Assembly (NCBI RefSeq): GCF_006491595.2
Contig: NZ_VEVQ02000001.1
Location: 310,001-374,000, forward strand
Length of the DNA: 64,000 nucleotides
Reading direction: 5' to 3'
DNA from: Flavobacterium jejuense
GTDB taxonomy: Bacteria > Bacteroidota > Bacteroidia > Flavobacteriales > Flavobacteriaceae
The position numbers and the translations under genes are program-made. Shown piece by piece: positions 51,099 through 59,908 of the stretch (positions are counted from its first letter, which is position 1; each line of letters begins with the position of its first letter). The notes under the pieces are model-generated. The model searched no databases. It had not been told where the DNA came from and was given only the letters and a program-made list of their open reading frames with translations.

Positions 51099-51106
51099 CA
51101 AAATTA
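51099..51106 (-). promoter_or_regulatory. Candidate -7 element of the small peptide gene
   Basis: Minus strand TAATTTTG (TAnnTTTG), 18 nt upstream of the ATG at 51080. No -33 element was seen. Confidence 0.35.
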
Positions 51107-51176
51107 ATTATTAAGATTGAACTATTTATAGGTAGAAATACCTGTTTTTAAATGAATAATTATAGAATCATAATGT

Positions 51177-51764
51177 TTATTGAAAATTGGGTTCTCGAAA
51201 AGTAATGTTAATTCGTCCATTTTGATACTTAGAATTCTTTGTTAAAGTATGCATATAGCGTTCTTGGGTATAATCTTTCATAATTAACAAACTACCATTG
51301 GCTAAATCTAAAGAATAAACCTCTCCTGTTTCATTTTCTTTGAAGGAAAACTCACGAACTTCACCAAGACTGATTGAAGGTAAAATAGTTTTATAGCCAG
51401 ATGTTTGTTGGTCAAAATGATATGGAGCAAAATATTCTCCGTTTGGATAATAAATGCACATTGCTAATTCAAATTCCTTATTTAATAATGCTTCAACTTG
51501 CATTTTAAGTTTTTTCATGATTCCTGACCAAACGTAAACTTTGCCATGAATATTTTCGGGATGACTATTTAAATCTATAAGCCTTTCAGTAGCGAATAGT
51601 ATTTTAAAGCTATCTGTTGCAATTGTTTTACCACCTGCTTCAATTATAAGCTGAGATTTATCAATATTATAATTGTTTATTAAAGTATCATAAAGTGCTA
51701 TAGCGTCTGTTGGATTCAAAAAATCATCTATATATTCAACAATGCAGTTTAAAGGTAGTTTCAA
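51177..51764 (-). CDS. AlkB-like 2-oxoglutarate/Fe(II) dioxygenase
   Basis: 195 residues with the iron triad H116 and D118 (PYHFDQ) and H172 (YMHTLTK), and the 2-oxoglutarate-binding arginines R184 and R190 (RINITFR). MCIYYPNGEYFAPYH is the usual lead-in strand. AlkB enzymes remove alkyl groups from DNA or RNA bases; other family members hydroxylate proteins. The substrate is not evident. Single-gene unit. Confidence 0.9.
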   Translation of the reverse strand: MKLPLNCIVEYIDDFLNPTDAIALYDTLINNYNIDKSQLIIEAGGKTIATDSFKILFATERLIDLNSHPENIHGKVYVWSGIMKKLKMQVEALLNKEFELAMCIYYPNGEYFAPYHFDQQTSGYKTILPSISLGEVREFSFKENETGEVYSLDLANGSLLIMKDYTQERYMHTLTKNSKYQNGRINITFREPNFQ

Positions 51765-51967
51765 TTTAGTAAAGAATTAGTTAGGTATTTTTTAATAAAG
51801 AAAGTGAAGAAAATTGGATTGTTTAATTATTTAAATTACTAGGTAAAAAAAGTAAAAATATTAATTGCATCTTAAAAGGACAACTTTTACTAAACTTTTA
51901 TTAAAGTTCTTTGAAACGATAGTAAATAATAGTAATTTTAAAGAAACAATTAAAACAATATATTTTT

Positions 51968-52282
51968 ATGCAAATTCAAATTAATACAGACAAAAACATA
52001 GATGGAAATAAACGATTAGTTGATTTTTATACTTCAGAAATAGAGAAAGAATTGGCTCGTTTTGATGATAAAATTACTAGAGTTGAAGTTCATTTCGGAG
52101 ATGAAAACAGTGAGAAATTTGGCAAAAATGACAAGAGGTGCCTTATTGAAGTTAGAATTGCAAAAAAAGAGCCATTAGCTGTAACAGAGCATGCAGAAAC
52201 TCTTGAAAAAGCTTTTCACGGTGCGCTTAATAAGGCCAAAAAAGTAATGATGACTACTTTAGAAAAAATGAGAGAAGTATAG
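51968..52282 (+). CDS. hpf: Ribosome hibernation factor, short HPF/RaiA type
   Basis: 104 residues, covering only the S30AE/sigma-54-modulation domain: IQINTDKNIDGNKRLVDFYTSEIEKELARF, VEVHFGDENSEKFGKNDKRCLIEVRIA, and the helix AETLEKAFHGALNKAKKVMMTTLEKMR. It should bind the 30S decoding site in stationary phase and inactivate ribosomes. The short form lacks the dimerisation domain of long HPF. It has a 20-bp terminator hairpin directly downstream. Confidence 0.94.
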   Translation: MQIQINTDKNIDGNKRLVDFYTSEIEKELARFDDKITRVEVHFGDENSEKFGKNDKRCLIEVRIAKKEPLAVTEHAETLEKAFHGALNKAKKVMMTTLEKMREV

Positions 52283-52294
52283 AGCTTACAAATT

Positions 52295-52338
52295 AAAACA
52301 AAAGCCCGAATTTATTTATAAATTCGGGCTTTTGTTTT
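52295..52338 (+). terminator. Terminator of hpf
   Basis: A perfect 20-bp stem (arms 52295-52314 and 52319-52338, core AAAGCCCGAATTTA) with a TTTA loop, 13 nt after the hpf stop. Exceptionally long for this window; the 3' arm ends in its own T-rich tract. Confidence 0.9.
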
Positions 52339-52432
52339 GAACTTTAGTATATTACTGTTCATTATACGGAATGTAATTTTCCCATTCATATGGACATAGT
52401 TACCAAAGATTGTTATACTATAAAGGGAATAA

Positions 52433-52891
52433 CTAAAATAATGAAGAGAATCCCCAACTTTCAATAGTTAGTAGCGCCATAAATGAGGTTATATAAAGTA
52501 GTGTTATTGTTATTTGAAAGTTGATTACTTTTCTTCCATGAGCATTATATATTTTATTGTCTTCTCGCTTATGAATCCATAAAAATAATGGAAATAAAAT
52601 ATTGCATAAGGGTAAAACTAGTCTTAGAATGGGTGTGCCATGAAGTAAAAGAAGCCATTTTGTTTGCATATTTTCTTCTTTTGGATCTTCCAAAGGAATT
52701 AAATCTTCAACTTCAATATGTAAAGCGGTAGCTAAAAGTTTAATAGTTTGAAGATGTGGTGTAACATCTCCTTTTTCAATTCTTTGTATAGTTCTAACTG
52801 TTACTTGTGTTTTTTCTGAAAGTTCCTCTTGTGAATACCCTTTTAATTTTCTTTGATAAATTAATTTTTTTGATATTGTTTGTGTTTCCAT
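52433..52891 (-). CDS. XRE helix-turn-helix regulator fused to a shortened DUF4870
   Basis: 152 residues. Residues about 5-65 are an XRE/Cro-type helix-turn-helix (GYSQEELSEKTQVTVRTIQRIEKGDVTP). Residues about 80-152 match the start of DUF4870 (HGRKVINFQITITLLYI) but end early, in WGFSSLF. The next 13 codons in the +1 frame (GILFIILVIPFIV) continue the hydrophobic pattern, so the membrane domain may be truncated by a frameshift at the GGGG run near 52450. A promoter-proximal palindrome (52951-52965) suggests autoregulation. Confidence 0.85.
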   Translation of the reverse strand: METQTISKKLIYQRKLKGYSQEELSEKTQVTVRTIQRIEKGDVTPHLQTIKLLATALHIEVEDLIPLEDPKEENMQTKWLLLLHGTPILRLVLPLCNILFPLFLWIHKREDNKIYNAHGRKVINFQITITLLYITSFMALLTIESWGFSSLF

Positions 52892-52913
52892 AATGATGTT
52901 TTATTTATTGATA

Positions 52914-52921
52914 CAAAGCTA
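52914..52921 (-). promoter_or_regulatory. Candidate -7 element of the XRE gene
   Basis: Minus strand TAGCTTTG (TAnnTTTG), 22 nt upstream of the ATG at 52891. Confidence 0.5.
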
Positions 52922-53077
52922 TGGACGGTCTGTTTACTTTGTAACGACATTTAGGTGTCACCTAACGGTCATTTGTTGAATTATAAGGGTTTTCTAATTG
53001 CTTTTAGTTGTTTATCAAATATATAAAAAAAGATCACATCGTTTTTGGACATTAATTAGTGATATTTCAAAAGCATA
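52922..53077. other. Gene-free region between XRE gene and clpB
   Basis: Together with 52892-52921 and 53078-53220 this makes 329 bp without a gene. It holds the XRE promoter, a perfect 7-1-7 inverted repeat, and the clpB terminator. From 53116 to 53220 nothing more is recognised. Confidence 0.5.
52951..52965. promoter_or_regulatory. Candidate XRE operator
   Basis: Perfect inverted repeat TTAGGTG-T-CACCTAA, about 30 bp upstream of the -7 element of the XRE gene. An ACGGTC element occurs both at 52925-52930 and at 52965-52970 beside it. Confidence 0.55.
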
Positions 53078-53115
53078 AAAACACCTCACATTCTCTTAAA
53101 AATGCAAGGTGTTTT
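53078..53115 (-). terminator. Probable terminator downstream of clpB
   Basis: AAAACACCT (53078-53086) / AGGTGTTTT (53107-53115); the stem can be extended to about 15 bp with two wobble pairs. A T-run follows on the minus strand. It is about 105 nt after the clpB stop. Confidence 0.7.
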
Positions 53116-53220
53116 CAACCAAATTAACCAACTAAAAAAAAATCAATTTCAACTTTGGGAGTTGAATTTTTTATCTGTTTTTAAAGTAATTAAAGCAGTA
53201 AATTTCTGTATCTACCTCTA

Positions 53221-55809
53221 TTATTTATTCCTAAAAACTAATTTTCCATCAAAACTATCTAATAAAATAATGCTATCAGTTGTGATTTCACCAGAAAGTA
53301 TTTCTTTTGATAATTGGTTTAATACTTCTCTTTGGATGACTCTTTTTACAGGTCTTGCACCAAATTCTGTATCATATCCTTTTACTGCTAAATAATCTAT
53401 AGCTTCTGGAGTTGCATCCATAGTAATATTTTGATGAGCTAACATTTTGGATACTCCTTTTAATTGTAATCCCACAATTTGACGAATGTTTTCTTGTGTT
53501 AAAGGTGTAAACATTACAATTTCATCAATACGATTTATAAATTCTGGACGAACAGTCTGTTTTAATAACCCTAAAACTTCCATTTTGGCTGTTTCGGTTG
53601 TAGCTTCAATATTGCCTTTTAGATTGTCAAATTTTTCTTGAATAATATGACTACCCATATTTGAGGTCATAATAATAATCGTATTTTTAAAATCAGCTAA
53701 GCGTCCTTTGTTATCAGTTAGACGACCTTCATCTAAGACTTGTAATAAAATATTAAAAGTATCTGGATGTGCTTTCTCTATTTCATCTAATAAAACTACA
53801 GAATAAGGTCTTCTTCTCACTGCCTCTGTCAATTGTCCACCTTCATCATATCCAACATATCCAGGAGGAGCACCCACTAAACGACTTACACTATGACGTT
53901 CTTGATATTCACTCATATCGATACGAGTTATGGCATTTTCATCATCGAAAAGATATTCGGCTAACGCTTTTGCTAATTCGGTTTTACCTACACCAGTTGT
54001 ACCAAGGAATAAGAAAGATCCCAAAGGTTTTTTCATATCTTGTAAACCAGCCCGACTTCTACGAACAGCATCAGAAATTGCTTCAATAGCTTCCTCTTGT
54101 CCTACAACACGTTTGTGTAGTTCGTCTTCTAATTTTAATAATTTTTCTCGATCACTTTGTAGCATTTTTGTTACTGGAATTCCGGTCCATTTAGCAACAA
54201 CTTCAGCGATATCCTCACTGGTAACTTCTTCTTTAATTAAGGAAGTTTCTGACTGATTTTCTTCTAATTTAATTTGTAATGCATCTAGTTTTTCATGCGC
54301 ATCTTTAATTTTTCCATATCTAATTTCGGCTACTTTTCCATAATCTCCATCTCGTTCAGCTCGTTCAGCTTCTCCCTTATAATCTTCAATCTCTTGTTTT
54401 ATATTTTGAATGTTATCTACGACCTCTTTTTCAGATTTCCATTTGGCATAAATTTCATTTCTGTCTTCCTTTACATTAGCTAACTCTAAACCTAATCCTT
54501 TTAGTTTGGTTTCATCATTCTCTCGTTTAATAGCTTCAATTTCGATTTCTAATTGCATTATTTTTCGATCCAAAACATCTAATTCTTCTGGTTTTGAATT
54601 GATTTCCATTCTTAATTTAGAAGCAGCTTCATCCATTAAATCTATGGCTTTATCTGGAAGGAAACGATTGGTAATATAACGTTGTGATAGTTCTACAGCA
54701 GCAATAATAGCATCGTCTTTAATACGTACTTTGTGATGTGTTTCATATTTTTCTTTAATTCCTCTAAGAATTGAAATAGCACTTTCTGTATCAGGTTCAT
54801 CTACATTTACTTTTTGAAAACGTCTTTCCAACGCTTTGTCTTTTTCAAAGTATTTTTGGTATTCATCTAAAGTGGTTGCACCAATAGCTCTCAGTTCTCC
54901 ACGAGCTAAAGCTGGTTTTAAAATATTAGCGGCATCCATTGCACCTTCACCACCTCCAGCACCAACGAGTGTATGAATTTCGTCTATAAAAAGAACAATA
55001 TCACCTTCTGCAGAAGTTACCTCTTTCACCACAGATTTAAGTCTTTCTTCAAACTCTCCTTTGTATTTTGCTCCAGCAATAAGTGCTCCCATATCTAAAG
55101 AATAGATGATTTTATATTTTAGATTTTCAGGAACATCACCATCAATAATTCGATGCGCTAAACCTTCTGCAATTGCAGTTTTACCAACACCTGGTTCACC
55201 AATAAGCATTGGATTGTTTTTAGTTCTACGTGTTAAAATTTGCAAGACTCTACGAATTTCTTCATCACGTCCAATGACAGGATCTAATTTTCCATTTTTG
55301 GCCAATTCGCAAAGATTTTTTGCATATTTATTTAAGGCATTATAAGTTTCCTCTGCTGAAGCAGAAGTTACTCTTTCCCCTTTTCTAAGTTCTATAATTG
55401 CGCTTTCTAAACCTTTTTCAGTAACTCCTTGATCTTTGAGAATTTGAGCGACCTTACTTTTTGATTTAAAAATGGCCAAGACTAAATGCTCAATAGAAAC
55501 GAATTCATCATTCATCTTTTTGGCAATAATAGATGCTTCATTTAAAGCACTATTTGCTTCTCTTGATAATAAAATATCTCCACCAGATACTTTTGAGAAA
55601 CTTTGTATAGTACTATCTAATACTTTTTTAAATAAATCAACGTTTATATTTAACTTCTTTAATAAGAAAGGAGTTACATTTTCATCTGCTTCTAAAATAC
55701 CTTTGAAAATGTGTTCGTTTTCTATTTGTTGGTGTCCAAAGCTTTGCGCTATTTGTTGCGCTTTTTGTATGGCTTCTTGTGACTTGATTGTATAATTATT
55801 AAAGTTCAT
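53221..55809 (-). CDS. clpB: ClpB disaggregase chaperone
   Basis: 862 residues, full length. Domains in order: N-terminal Clp repeats (about 1-150), AAA+1 with Walker [10 protein letters not shown] (about 205), a coiled-coil M domain (about 400-530), AAA+2 with Walker [11 protein letters not shown] (about 605), and a C-terminal D2-small domain. The Walker B motifs ([24 protein letters not shown]) are intact. ClpB works with DnaK to dissolve aggregates after heat shock. A repeated GTCA-N3-TGAC motif lies upstream. Confidence 0.97.
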   Translation of the reverse strand: MNFNNYTIKSQEAIQKAQQIAQSFGHQQIENEHIFKGILEADENVTPFLLKKLNINVDLFKKVLDSTIQSFSKVSGGDILLSREANSALNEASIIAKKMNDEFVSIEHLVLAIFKSKSKVAQILKDQGVTEKGLESAIIELRKGERVTSASAEETYNALNKYAKNLCELAKNGKLDPVIGRDEEIRRVLQILTRRTKNNPMLIGEPGVGKTAIAEGLAHRIIDGDVPENLKYKIIYSLDMGALIAGAKYKGEFEERLKSVVKEVTSAEGDIVLFIDEIHTLVGAGGGEGAMDAANILKPALARGELRAIGATTLDEYQKYFEKDKALERRFQKVNVDEPDTESAISILRGIKEKYETHHKVRIKDDAIIAAVELSQRYITNRFLPDKAIDLMDEAASKLRMEINSKPEELDVLDRKIMQLEIEIEAIKRENDETKLKGLGLELANVKEDRNEIYAKWKSEKEVVDNIQNIKQEIEDYKGEAERAERDGDYGKVAEIRYGKIKDAHEKLDALQIKLEENQSETSLIKEEVTSEDIAEVVAKWTGIPVTKMLQSDREKLLKLEDELHKRVVGQEEAIEAISDAVRRSRAGLQDMKKPLGSFLFLGTTGVGKTELAKALAEYLFDDENAITRIDMSEYQERHSVSRLVGAPPGYVGYDEGGQLTEAVRRRPYSVVLLDEIEKAHPDTFNILLQVLDEGRLTDNKGRLADFKNTIIIMTSNMGSHIIQEKFDNLKGNIEATTETAKMEVLGLLKQTVRPEFINRIDEIVMFTPLTQENIRQIVGLQLKGVSKMLAHQNITMDATPEAIDYLAVKGYDTEFGARPVKRVIQREVLNQLSKEILSGEITTDSIILLDSFDGKLVFRNK

Positions 55810-55883
55810 ATTTTTATTTTGTTTTATCTTATTGTTAGTGTTTGACTGTTACTATTCAATTTATGTTCCAATACTTTTTTTGT

Positions 55884-55953
55884 GTCAAAATGACTTGTTT
55901 TTTGTCGTTTTTTACTAATTTAAAACGAATAAGCGGTCAAAATGACTTGTTTT
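55884..55953. promoter_or_regulatory. Repeated GTCA-N3-TGAC motif upstream of clpB
   Basis: GTCAAAATGACTTGTTTT occurs exactly at 55884-55901 and 55936-55953, 52 bp apart, in the divergent gap between clpB and the metalloprotease gene. Each contains the inverted repeat GTCA-AAA-TGAC. It could be a heat-shock operator, or a duplicated promoter segment. Confidence 0.5.
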
Positions 55954-55986
55954 ATTGATAATGTATTAAATTTAAATTATAAATTT

Positions 55987-56910
55987 ATGAAGAGATTATT
56001 GTTTGTTCTTATGATTTTTACCTTGTTTTTCTGTAAGGAAGAACCACAAAGAAATAAAAAGAAAGAGCATAAGGTTAAATCAACAAAAGTGGATTTCAAA
56101 TTACCAAATTATCTAGAATTAGCTCTTTTAGATGATCCTTTACCTGATATAAAACCAGGAGATTGGTTAAGTACTCACGATGAAAATGGACAATCATTTG
56201 ATCAATATTTTAAGAATGAAAAATTAGTTTCTCCATTACAAAATAAAAATATAATATACATCCAACCAATAGGTTCTTTTACGGTTTGGGAAAAGAAAAT
56301 TATAGATTGGAATACTAAATATATACAATTATTTTTTGGTCTAAAAACAGTTCAGTTGAAACCTATTTCTGAGAAAAATATACCAAAAACAAAGAAAAGA
56401 ATACATTTTGGTAATGAACAATTAGATGCAACTTATATTATTCATTCTCTTTTACCTAAGAAAATGCCAAAGGATGGAATTGTAATCATGGCTTTAACAG
56501 CTAAAGATTTGTATCCACATCCAAAATGGAATTACGTGTTTGGACTGGCTAGTTATCAAAGACGAACAGGAGTTTCATCTATTTTTAGATATTCCAATGA
56601 AAATTTAAACGAAAAAAACTATTCTTTATGTTTGAAACGCATTATTAGGACTTCAACTCATGAGATTAGTCATATGTTTTCTGTGTCTCATTGTATTAGC
56701 GCAGTTTGTTTAATGAATGGCGCAAATAATTTGGAAGAAGCTGATTCTCGTCCTAATTCACTTTGTTCTGAATGTTTGACTAAATTGTCTTGGAACCTTA
56801 ATTTTGATAATTTGGAACGAATGGATAGTCTAATTCATTTTATGAATGAACATCATTTAGAAGACGATGCAATAATTTTGGGTAAACAAAGAGAGATTAT
56901 TGCAAGATAA
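55987..56910 (+). CDS. Archaemetzincin-like zinc metalloprotease lipoprotein
   Basis: 307 residues from the ATG at 55987 (a longer frame from 55942 lacks a signal). The signal peptide ends in FTLFFC with C16, so it is a lipoprotein. The catalytic motif HEISHMFSVSHC (225-236) is HExxHxxxxxHC. C241, M243 and the CSEC pair (C260, C263) complete the archaemetzincin zinc-ribbon/Met-turn signature. It is expected to cleave proteins or peptides in the envelope; substrates are unknown. Divergent from clpB. Confidence 0.9.
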   Translation: MKRLLFVLMIFTLFFCKEEPQRNKKKEHKVKSTKVDFKLPNYLELALLDDPLPDIKPGDWLSTHDENGQSFDQYFKNEKLVSPLQNKNIIYIQPIGSFTVWEKKIIDWNTKYIQLFFGLKTVQLKPISEKNIPKTKKRIHFGNEQLDATYIIHSLLPKKMPKDGIVIMALTAKDLYPHPKWNYVFGLASYQRRTGVSSIFRYSNENLNEKNYSLCLKRIIRTSTHEISHMFSVSHCISAVCLMNGANNLEEADSRPNSLCSECLTKLSWNLNFDNLERMDSLIHFMNEHHLEDDAIILGKQREIIAR

Positions 56911-56958
56911 GTTTAATATTCATAGAGTTTTATTTTTTTTAAAATGTATAATTGTTAA

Positions 56959-56988
56959 TTTGTAGCAGTTACTATTTTAGTAACTTTG
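56959..56988 (+). promoter_or_regulatory. ytxJ operon promoter
   Basis: TTTG (56959-56962), 18-bp spacer, TAACTTTG (56981-56988). One of the best promoter matches in the window. It lies inside a longer open frame that starts at 56952, so it decides for the ATG at 57006. Confidence 0.7.
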
Positions 56989-57005
56989 TAAAAAATATAG
57001 TAAAG

Positions 57006-57404
57006 ATGAGTTTTTTAAACAAAATATTTGGTAGTTCAGAGAATGAAAAAGCAGAGGAGTCTTATGTAAAGCCTAAATTTTATACGTTGACAGGTATAGA
57101 AGAATTTGAAACTATTGATGCTATTTCGTATGAAAAATCAGTTGTTCTTTTTAAACATAGTACAAGATGCAGCATTAGTCGTTTTGTATTAAAACGTTTT
57201 GATGCAGAATATGATTTTTCAGAAGAACAGATGAATTGGTATTTATTAGACTTGTTAAATTATAGAGATGTATCAAATGAAATAGCTAGACGTTACAGTA
57301 TAGAACATCAGTCTCCACAAATTATTGTGGTTAGAAATGGAAAAGCAGTTTTTAATACTTCTCATGATAGTATTGATTTTTCTGATTTAAAACAGTTTGT
57401 GTAA
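57006..57404 (+). CDS. ytxJ: YtxJ bacillithiol-system redox protein
   Basis: 132 residues starting at 57006; a frame from 56952 would include the promoter. The YtxJ family has a thioredoxin-like fold with a single active cysteine in VVLFKHSTRCSISRF and the closing PQIIVVRNGKAVFNTSH. It is proposed to remove bacillithiol from proteins. Its presence implies that the organism makes bacillithiol. The stop overlaps the lactonase start by one base. Confidence 0.92.
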   Translation: MSFLNKIFGSSENEKAEESYVKPKFYTLTGIEEFETIDAISYEKSVVLFKHSTRCSISRFVLKRFDAEYDFSEEQMNWYLLDLLNYRDVSNEIARRYSIEHQSPQIIVVRNGKAVFNTSHDSIDFSDLKQFV

Positions 57405-58558
57405 TGAAGTATTTAAGCCTATTTGTTTGTCTTTTTGTAGCATGTCTGTCATGCAAAAAAACAGAAGAGAAAGTAGAAGAAAGTGTAATAGAAGAAGTGC
57501 AAACTTTAAAAGAAAGATATTTAGTTGGAACTTACACGGATTCACTTTCTCAAGGAATAAATTTAGTTTCTTTTACACCTGCTAATCAGGAATTAAAATT
57601 GGATCAAGTTATTGATAGTTTGCAAAACCCTTCTTTTGTCATATCTAATAAGGAAAAAACAATTGTAGTAACTGTTGGTGAGATTCAGGGTGAAAAAGGA
57701 GGTCTATTAACATCATTTTTTTATTCAAAAAAAGATGATTCATTTATAAAGGTAAGTACAGTTAACACATTGGGCAATGACCCATGTACACTTGCTTTTA
57801 GTCCAAATGAAAAAGCTATTTTAGTGGGAAATTACTCTGGTGGAAATTTGAGTGTTTTTCCAATTAATGAAAAAGGAGAGATTCTAGATACTCCTCAATT
57901 GATTCAACATGAAGGGAGTAGTGTAACCAAAGAAAGACAAGAAAAAGCACATGTACATTGTGTCGTTTTTCATCCTAAAGATTCAACAGTATTTGTAACA
58001 GATTTAGGTAAGGATACAGTTGATATTATTCCATATACTGAAGAAAATGATTCATTTAAACTTTTATCTGAAAATACAATTTCTGTAAAAGTACCTGCTG
58101 GTTCTGGACCAAGACATATTCTTTTTAGTATAAACGGAAAAACAGCTTATGTCGTTTTTGAATTAACCAATGAAGTTGGTGTTTTTGATTACAAAGGTAA
58201 TTCTTTAGTTTTGAAAGAAGTTTTAGGATTAACAGATTCAAAAAATAGACTAGGTTCTGCAGCTGAATTAAAATTAAGTAAAGATAATAAATTTTTATAT
58301 GTATCAGTTAGGGGAGAAGATAATCAAATAGTTGTTTTTAAATTAAATAGTAAGGCTACTATTGAAAAAATACAAACGATTAAAACAGGTTTGAAACCAA
58401 GAAATTTTACTCTTTCAAAAGAAGAAGATTTTATTTTAGTAGCAAATCAAGAATCAAATACAATAGTAGTTTATAAAAGAGATAAAAGAACAGGTTTATT
58501 AACTAAAACGTCAAGTGAAATTATAATTAATAAACCTGTGTATTTTTACCAGTTTTAG
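57404..58558 (+). CDS. Beta-propeller lactonase-family lipoprotein
   Basis: 384 residues. The signal peptide ends at LFVACLSC (Cys about 17), so it is likely a lipoprotein, unlike the cytosolic 6-phosphogluconolactonase YbhE/Pgl. The seven-bladed propeller pattern is shown by RYLVGTYTDSLSQGINLVSF, HVHCVVFHPKDSTVFVTDLG, SGPRHILFSINGKTAYV and LKPRNFTLSKEEDFILVANQ. Substrate unknown; the lipid anchor argues for an extracytoplasmic role. Co-transcribed with ytxJ. Confidence 0.88.
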   Translation: MKYLSLFVCLFVACLSCKKTEEKVEESVIEEVQTLKERYLVGTYTDSLSQGINLVSFTPANQELKLDQVIDSLQNPSFVISNKEKTIVVTVGEIQGEKGGLLTSFFYSKKDDSFIKVSTVNTLGNDPCTLAFSPNEKAILVGNYSGGNLSVFPINEKGEILDTPQLIQHEGSSVTKERQEKAHVHCVVFHPKDSTVFVTDLGKDTVDIIPYTEENDSFKLLSENTISVKVPAGSGPRHILFSINGKTAYVVFELTNEVGVFDYKGNSLVLKEVLGLTDSKNRLGSAAELKLSKDNKFLYVSVRGEDNQIVVFKLNSKATIEKIQTIKTGLKPRNFTLSKEEDFILVANQESNTIVVYKRDKRTGLLTKTSSEIIINKPVYFYQF

Positions 58559-58564
58559 AAGTGT

Positions 58565-59746
58565 TTATCTTCTAAACTTATTATTGCTAATAATAGCTTT
58601 CAGTTTAGCTTTCAAATCTTCACCTGTATCATATACCATTTGTTCATTACTTGGAAATGGAACAGCTCTTCTATCGAAATATTGGTAGTAATTTTCTTCA
58701 CAAGCACGTTTGTCACCATTATAATTAGCGTAAATATAATCAAATATAAATTCACTAGTTACAGGAAAGGCATCAATTAGTTGATTACTTTTAAAGTCTA
58801 TATAATCAATTTTTGCAGTAACTTGGCAAGATTTAAATTGAGTAAACTCGTAAACACTTACAGAAATTGTTTTAAAGTTATCTACTTTGATAGGTTTTCC
58901 AAGGCTATCTTTTACTATATTCCCATTGTTATCTAAAAGAGTTTTTGTACCATCTTTTATCTGTTTTTCTTTAATAAATTGCTTTTCTTTTACTTGTTCT
59001 GGAGAAATTGCAATATTTCTAAAATTAACAATCATTCCGTAATCATAATTAATGCTTTTCTGACGATTATTATGGTAAACAGTCCATTTGTCATTAATTC
59101 CATAAGTACTAAAATCTAATAAATCATCCTGTAAACGAGCTGGAATAACCATATTAGTTTCATTTTTTGTATAAACATGAACAAAGTCAGTACCTTTTAA
59201 TTGTGCTTCATCCATTAAGGATCTAACATCCTTATAATTTGGGTTTAATTGATCTAAATACCTCAAATCATCAAAAGCTTGACGAAAATCCATTTTATTT
59301 TTCGAAGTCATTAATTTTTTCGCATTAGCATACAAGTATCCTGATAAATTATTTTTACTACTAATAATTTCATCTGAATAATCATCCATTGGAAATATAG
59401 CATTTCTTCCTTCTTTTAATAAAGGAAGAGGAAGTAATGGTCTAATTCTTTCTTGACGATTTCTTAATTGAGTATATAGTTTAAAAATTCTTTCGTAATT
59501 AGCAGGATTATTTTCTTTAATTAATAAATTTAAATTGGATTCATCTCTAGCTTTAGCTTTAGCAAAAGATTCTTCTAATAAATATACATAATCTTGTTTT
59601 CCTTTTGCATTTTTATTAGTTCTTAGTGAATTAACTGCATTTTCAATAGCACCGTCATAGTTGCCATTACTAAGCATGGATTGTGTTTGTTTAACACCAC
59701 AACTAACAACTACAAGTGATAAAATAATAAAAGTAATTTTTCTCAT
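58565..59746 (-). CDS. Lipoprotein with helical repeats
   Basis: 393 residues. The signal peptide ends at VVVSC (C16), so it is a lipoprotein. Residues about 22-180 are helical with TPR-like spacing (SNGNYDGAIENAVNSLRTN; FRQAFDDLRYLDQLNPNY), and the C-terminal part is mixed with a late aromatic DRRAVPFPSNEQM. I recognise similar Flavobacteriaceae proteins but not a function. It is convergent with the lactonase gene (6-nt gap). Confidence 0.78.
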   Translation of the reverse strand: MRKITFIILSLVVVSCGVKQTQSMLSNGNYDGAIENAVNSLRTNKNAKGKQDYVYLLEESFAKAKARDESNLNLLIKENNPANYERIFKLYTQLRNRQERIRPLLPLPLLKEGRNAIFPMDDYSDEIISSKNNLSGYLYANAKKLMTSKNKMDFRQAFDDLRYLDQLNPNYKDVRSLMDEAQLKGTDFVHVYTKNETNMVIPARLQDDLLDFSTYGINDKWTVYHNNRQKSINYDYGMIVNFRNIAISPEQVKEKQFIKEKQIKDGTKTLLDNNGNIVKDSLGKPIKVDNFKTISVSVYEFTQFKSCQVTAKIDYIDFKSNQLIDAFPVTSEFIFDYIYANYNGDKRACEENYYQYFDRRAVPFPSNEQMVYDTGEDLKAKLKAIISNNKFRR

Positions 59747-59762
59747 AAATAAATCATTTAGG

Positions 59763-59770
59763 CAAAGATA
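59763..59770 (-). promoter_or_regulatory. Candidate -7 element of the helical-repeat lipoprotein
   Basis: Minus strand TATCTTTG (TAnnTTTG), 16 nt upstream of the ATG at 59746. Confidence 0.5.
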
Positions 59771-59863
59771 AAATTTTTAGAAGTTGAAACTTGCTATATG
59801 TTATATCTTTTTTGTTTTTTTATATAAGACAAAAAAGATGCCATTTCTATTTTTGGACTAAAA

Positions 59864-59893
59864 AAAAACTCTAAAATTATTTTTAGAGTTTTT
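59864..59893 (-). terminator. Terminator of fahA
   Basis: AAAAACTCTAAAA (59864-59876) / TTTTAGAGTTTTT (59881-59893), a perfect 13-bp stem, T-run on the minus strand, 15 nt after the stop. Confidence 0.82.
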
Positions 59894-59908
59894 AAGATAT
59901 ATTTTTGA

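Noticed and set aside
52295..52338. Long hpf hairpin as a small RNA gene
   Set aside because: It lies just after the hpf stop, is followed by a T-rich tract, and is sufficiently explained as a terminator.
53769..55795. Plus-strand open frames inside clpB
   Set aside because: Shadows of the full-length minus-strand clpB gene with intact motifs.
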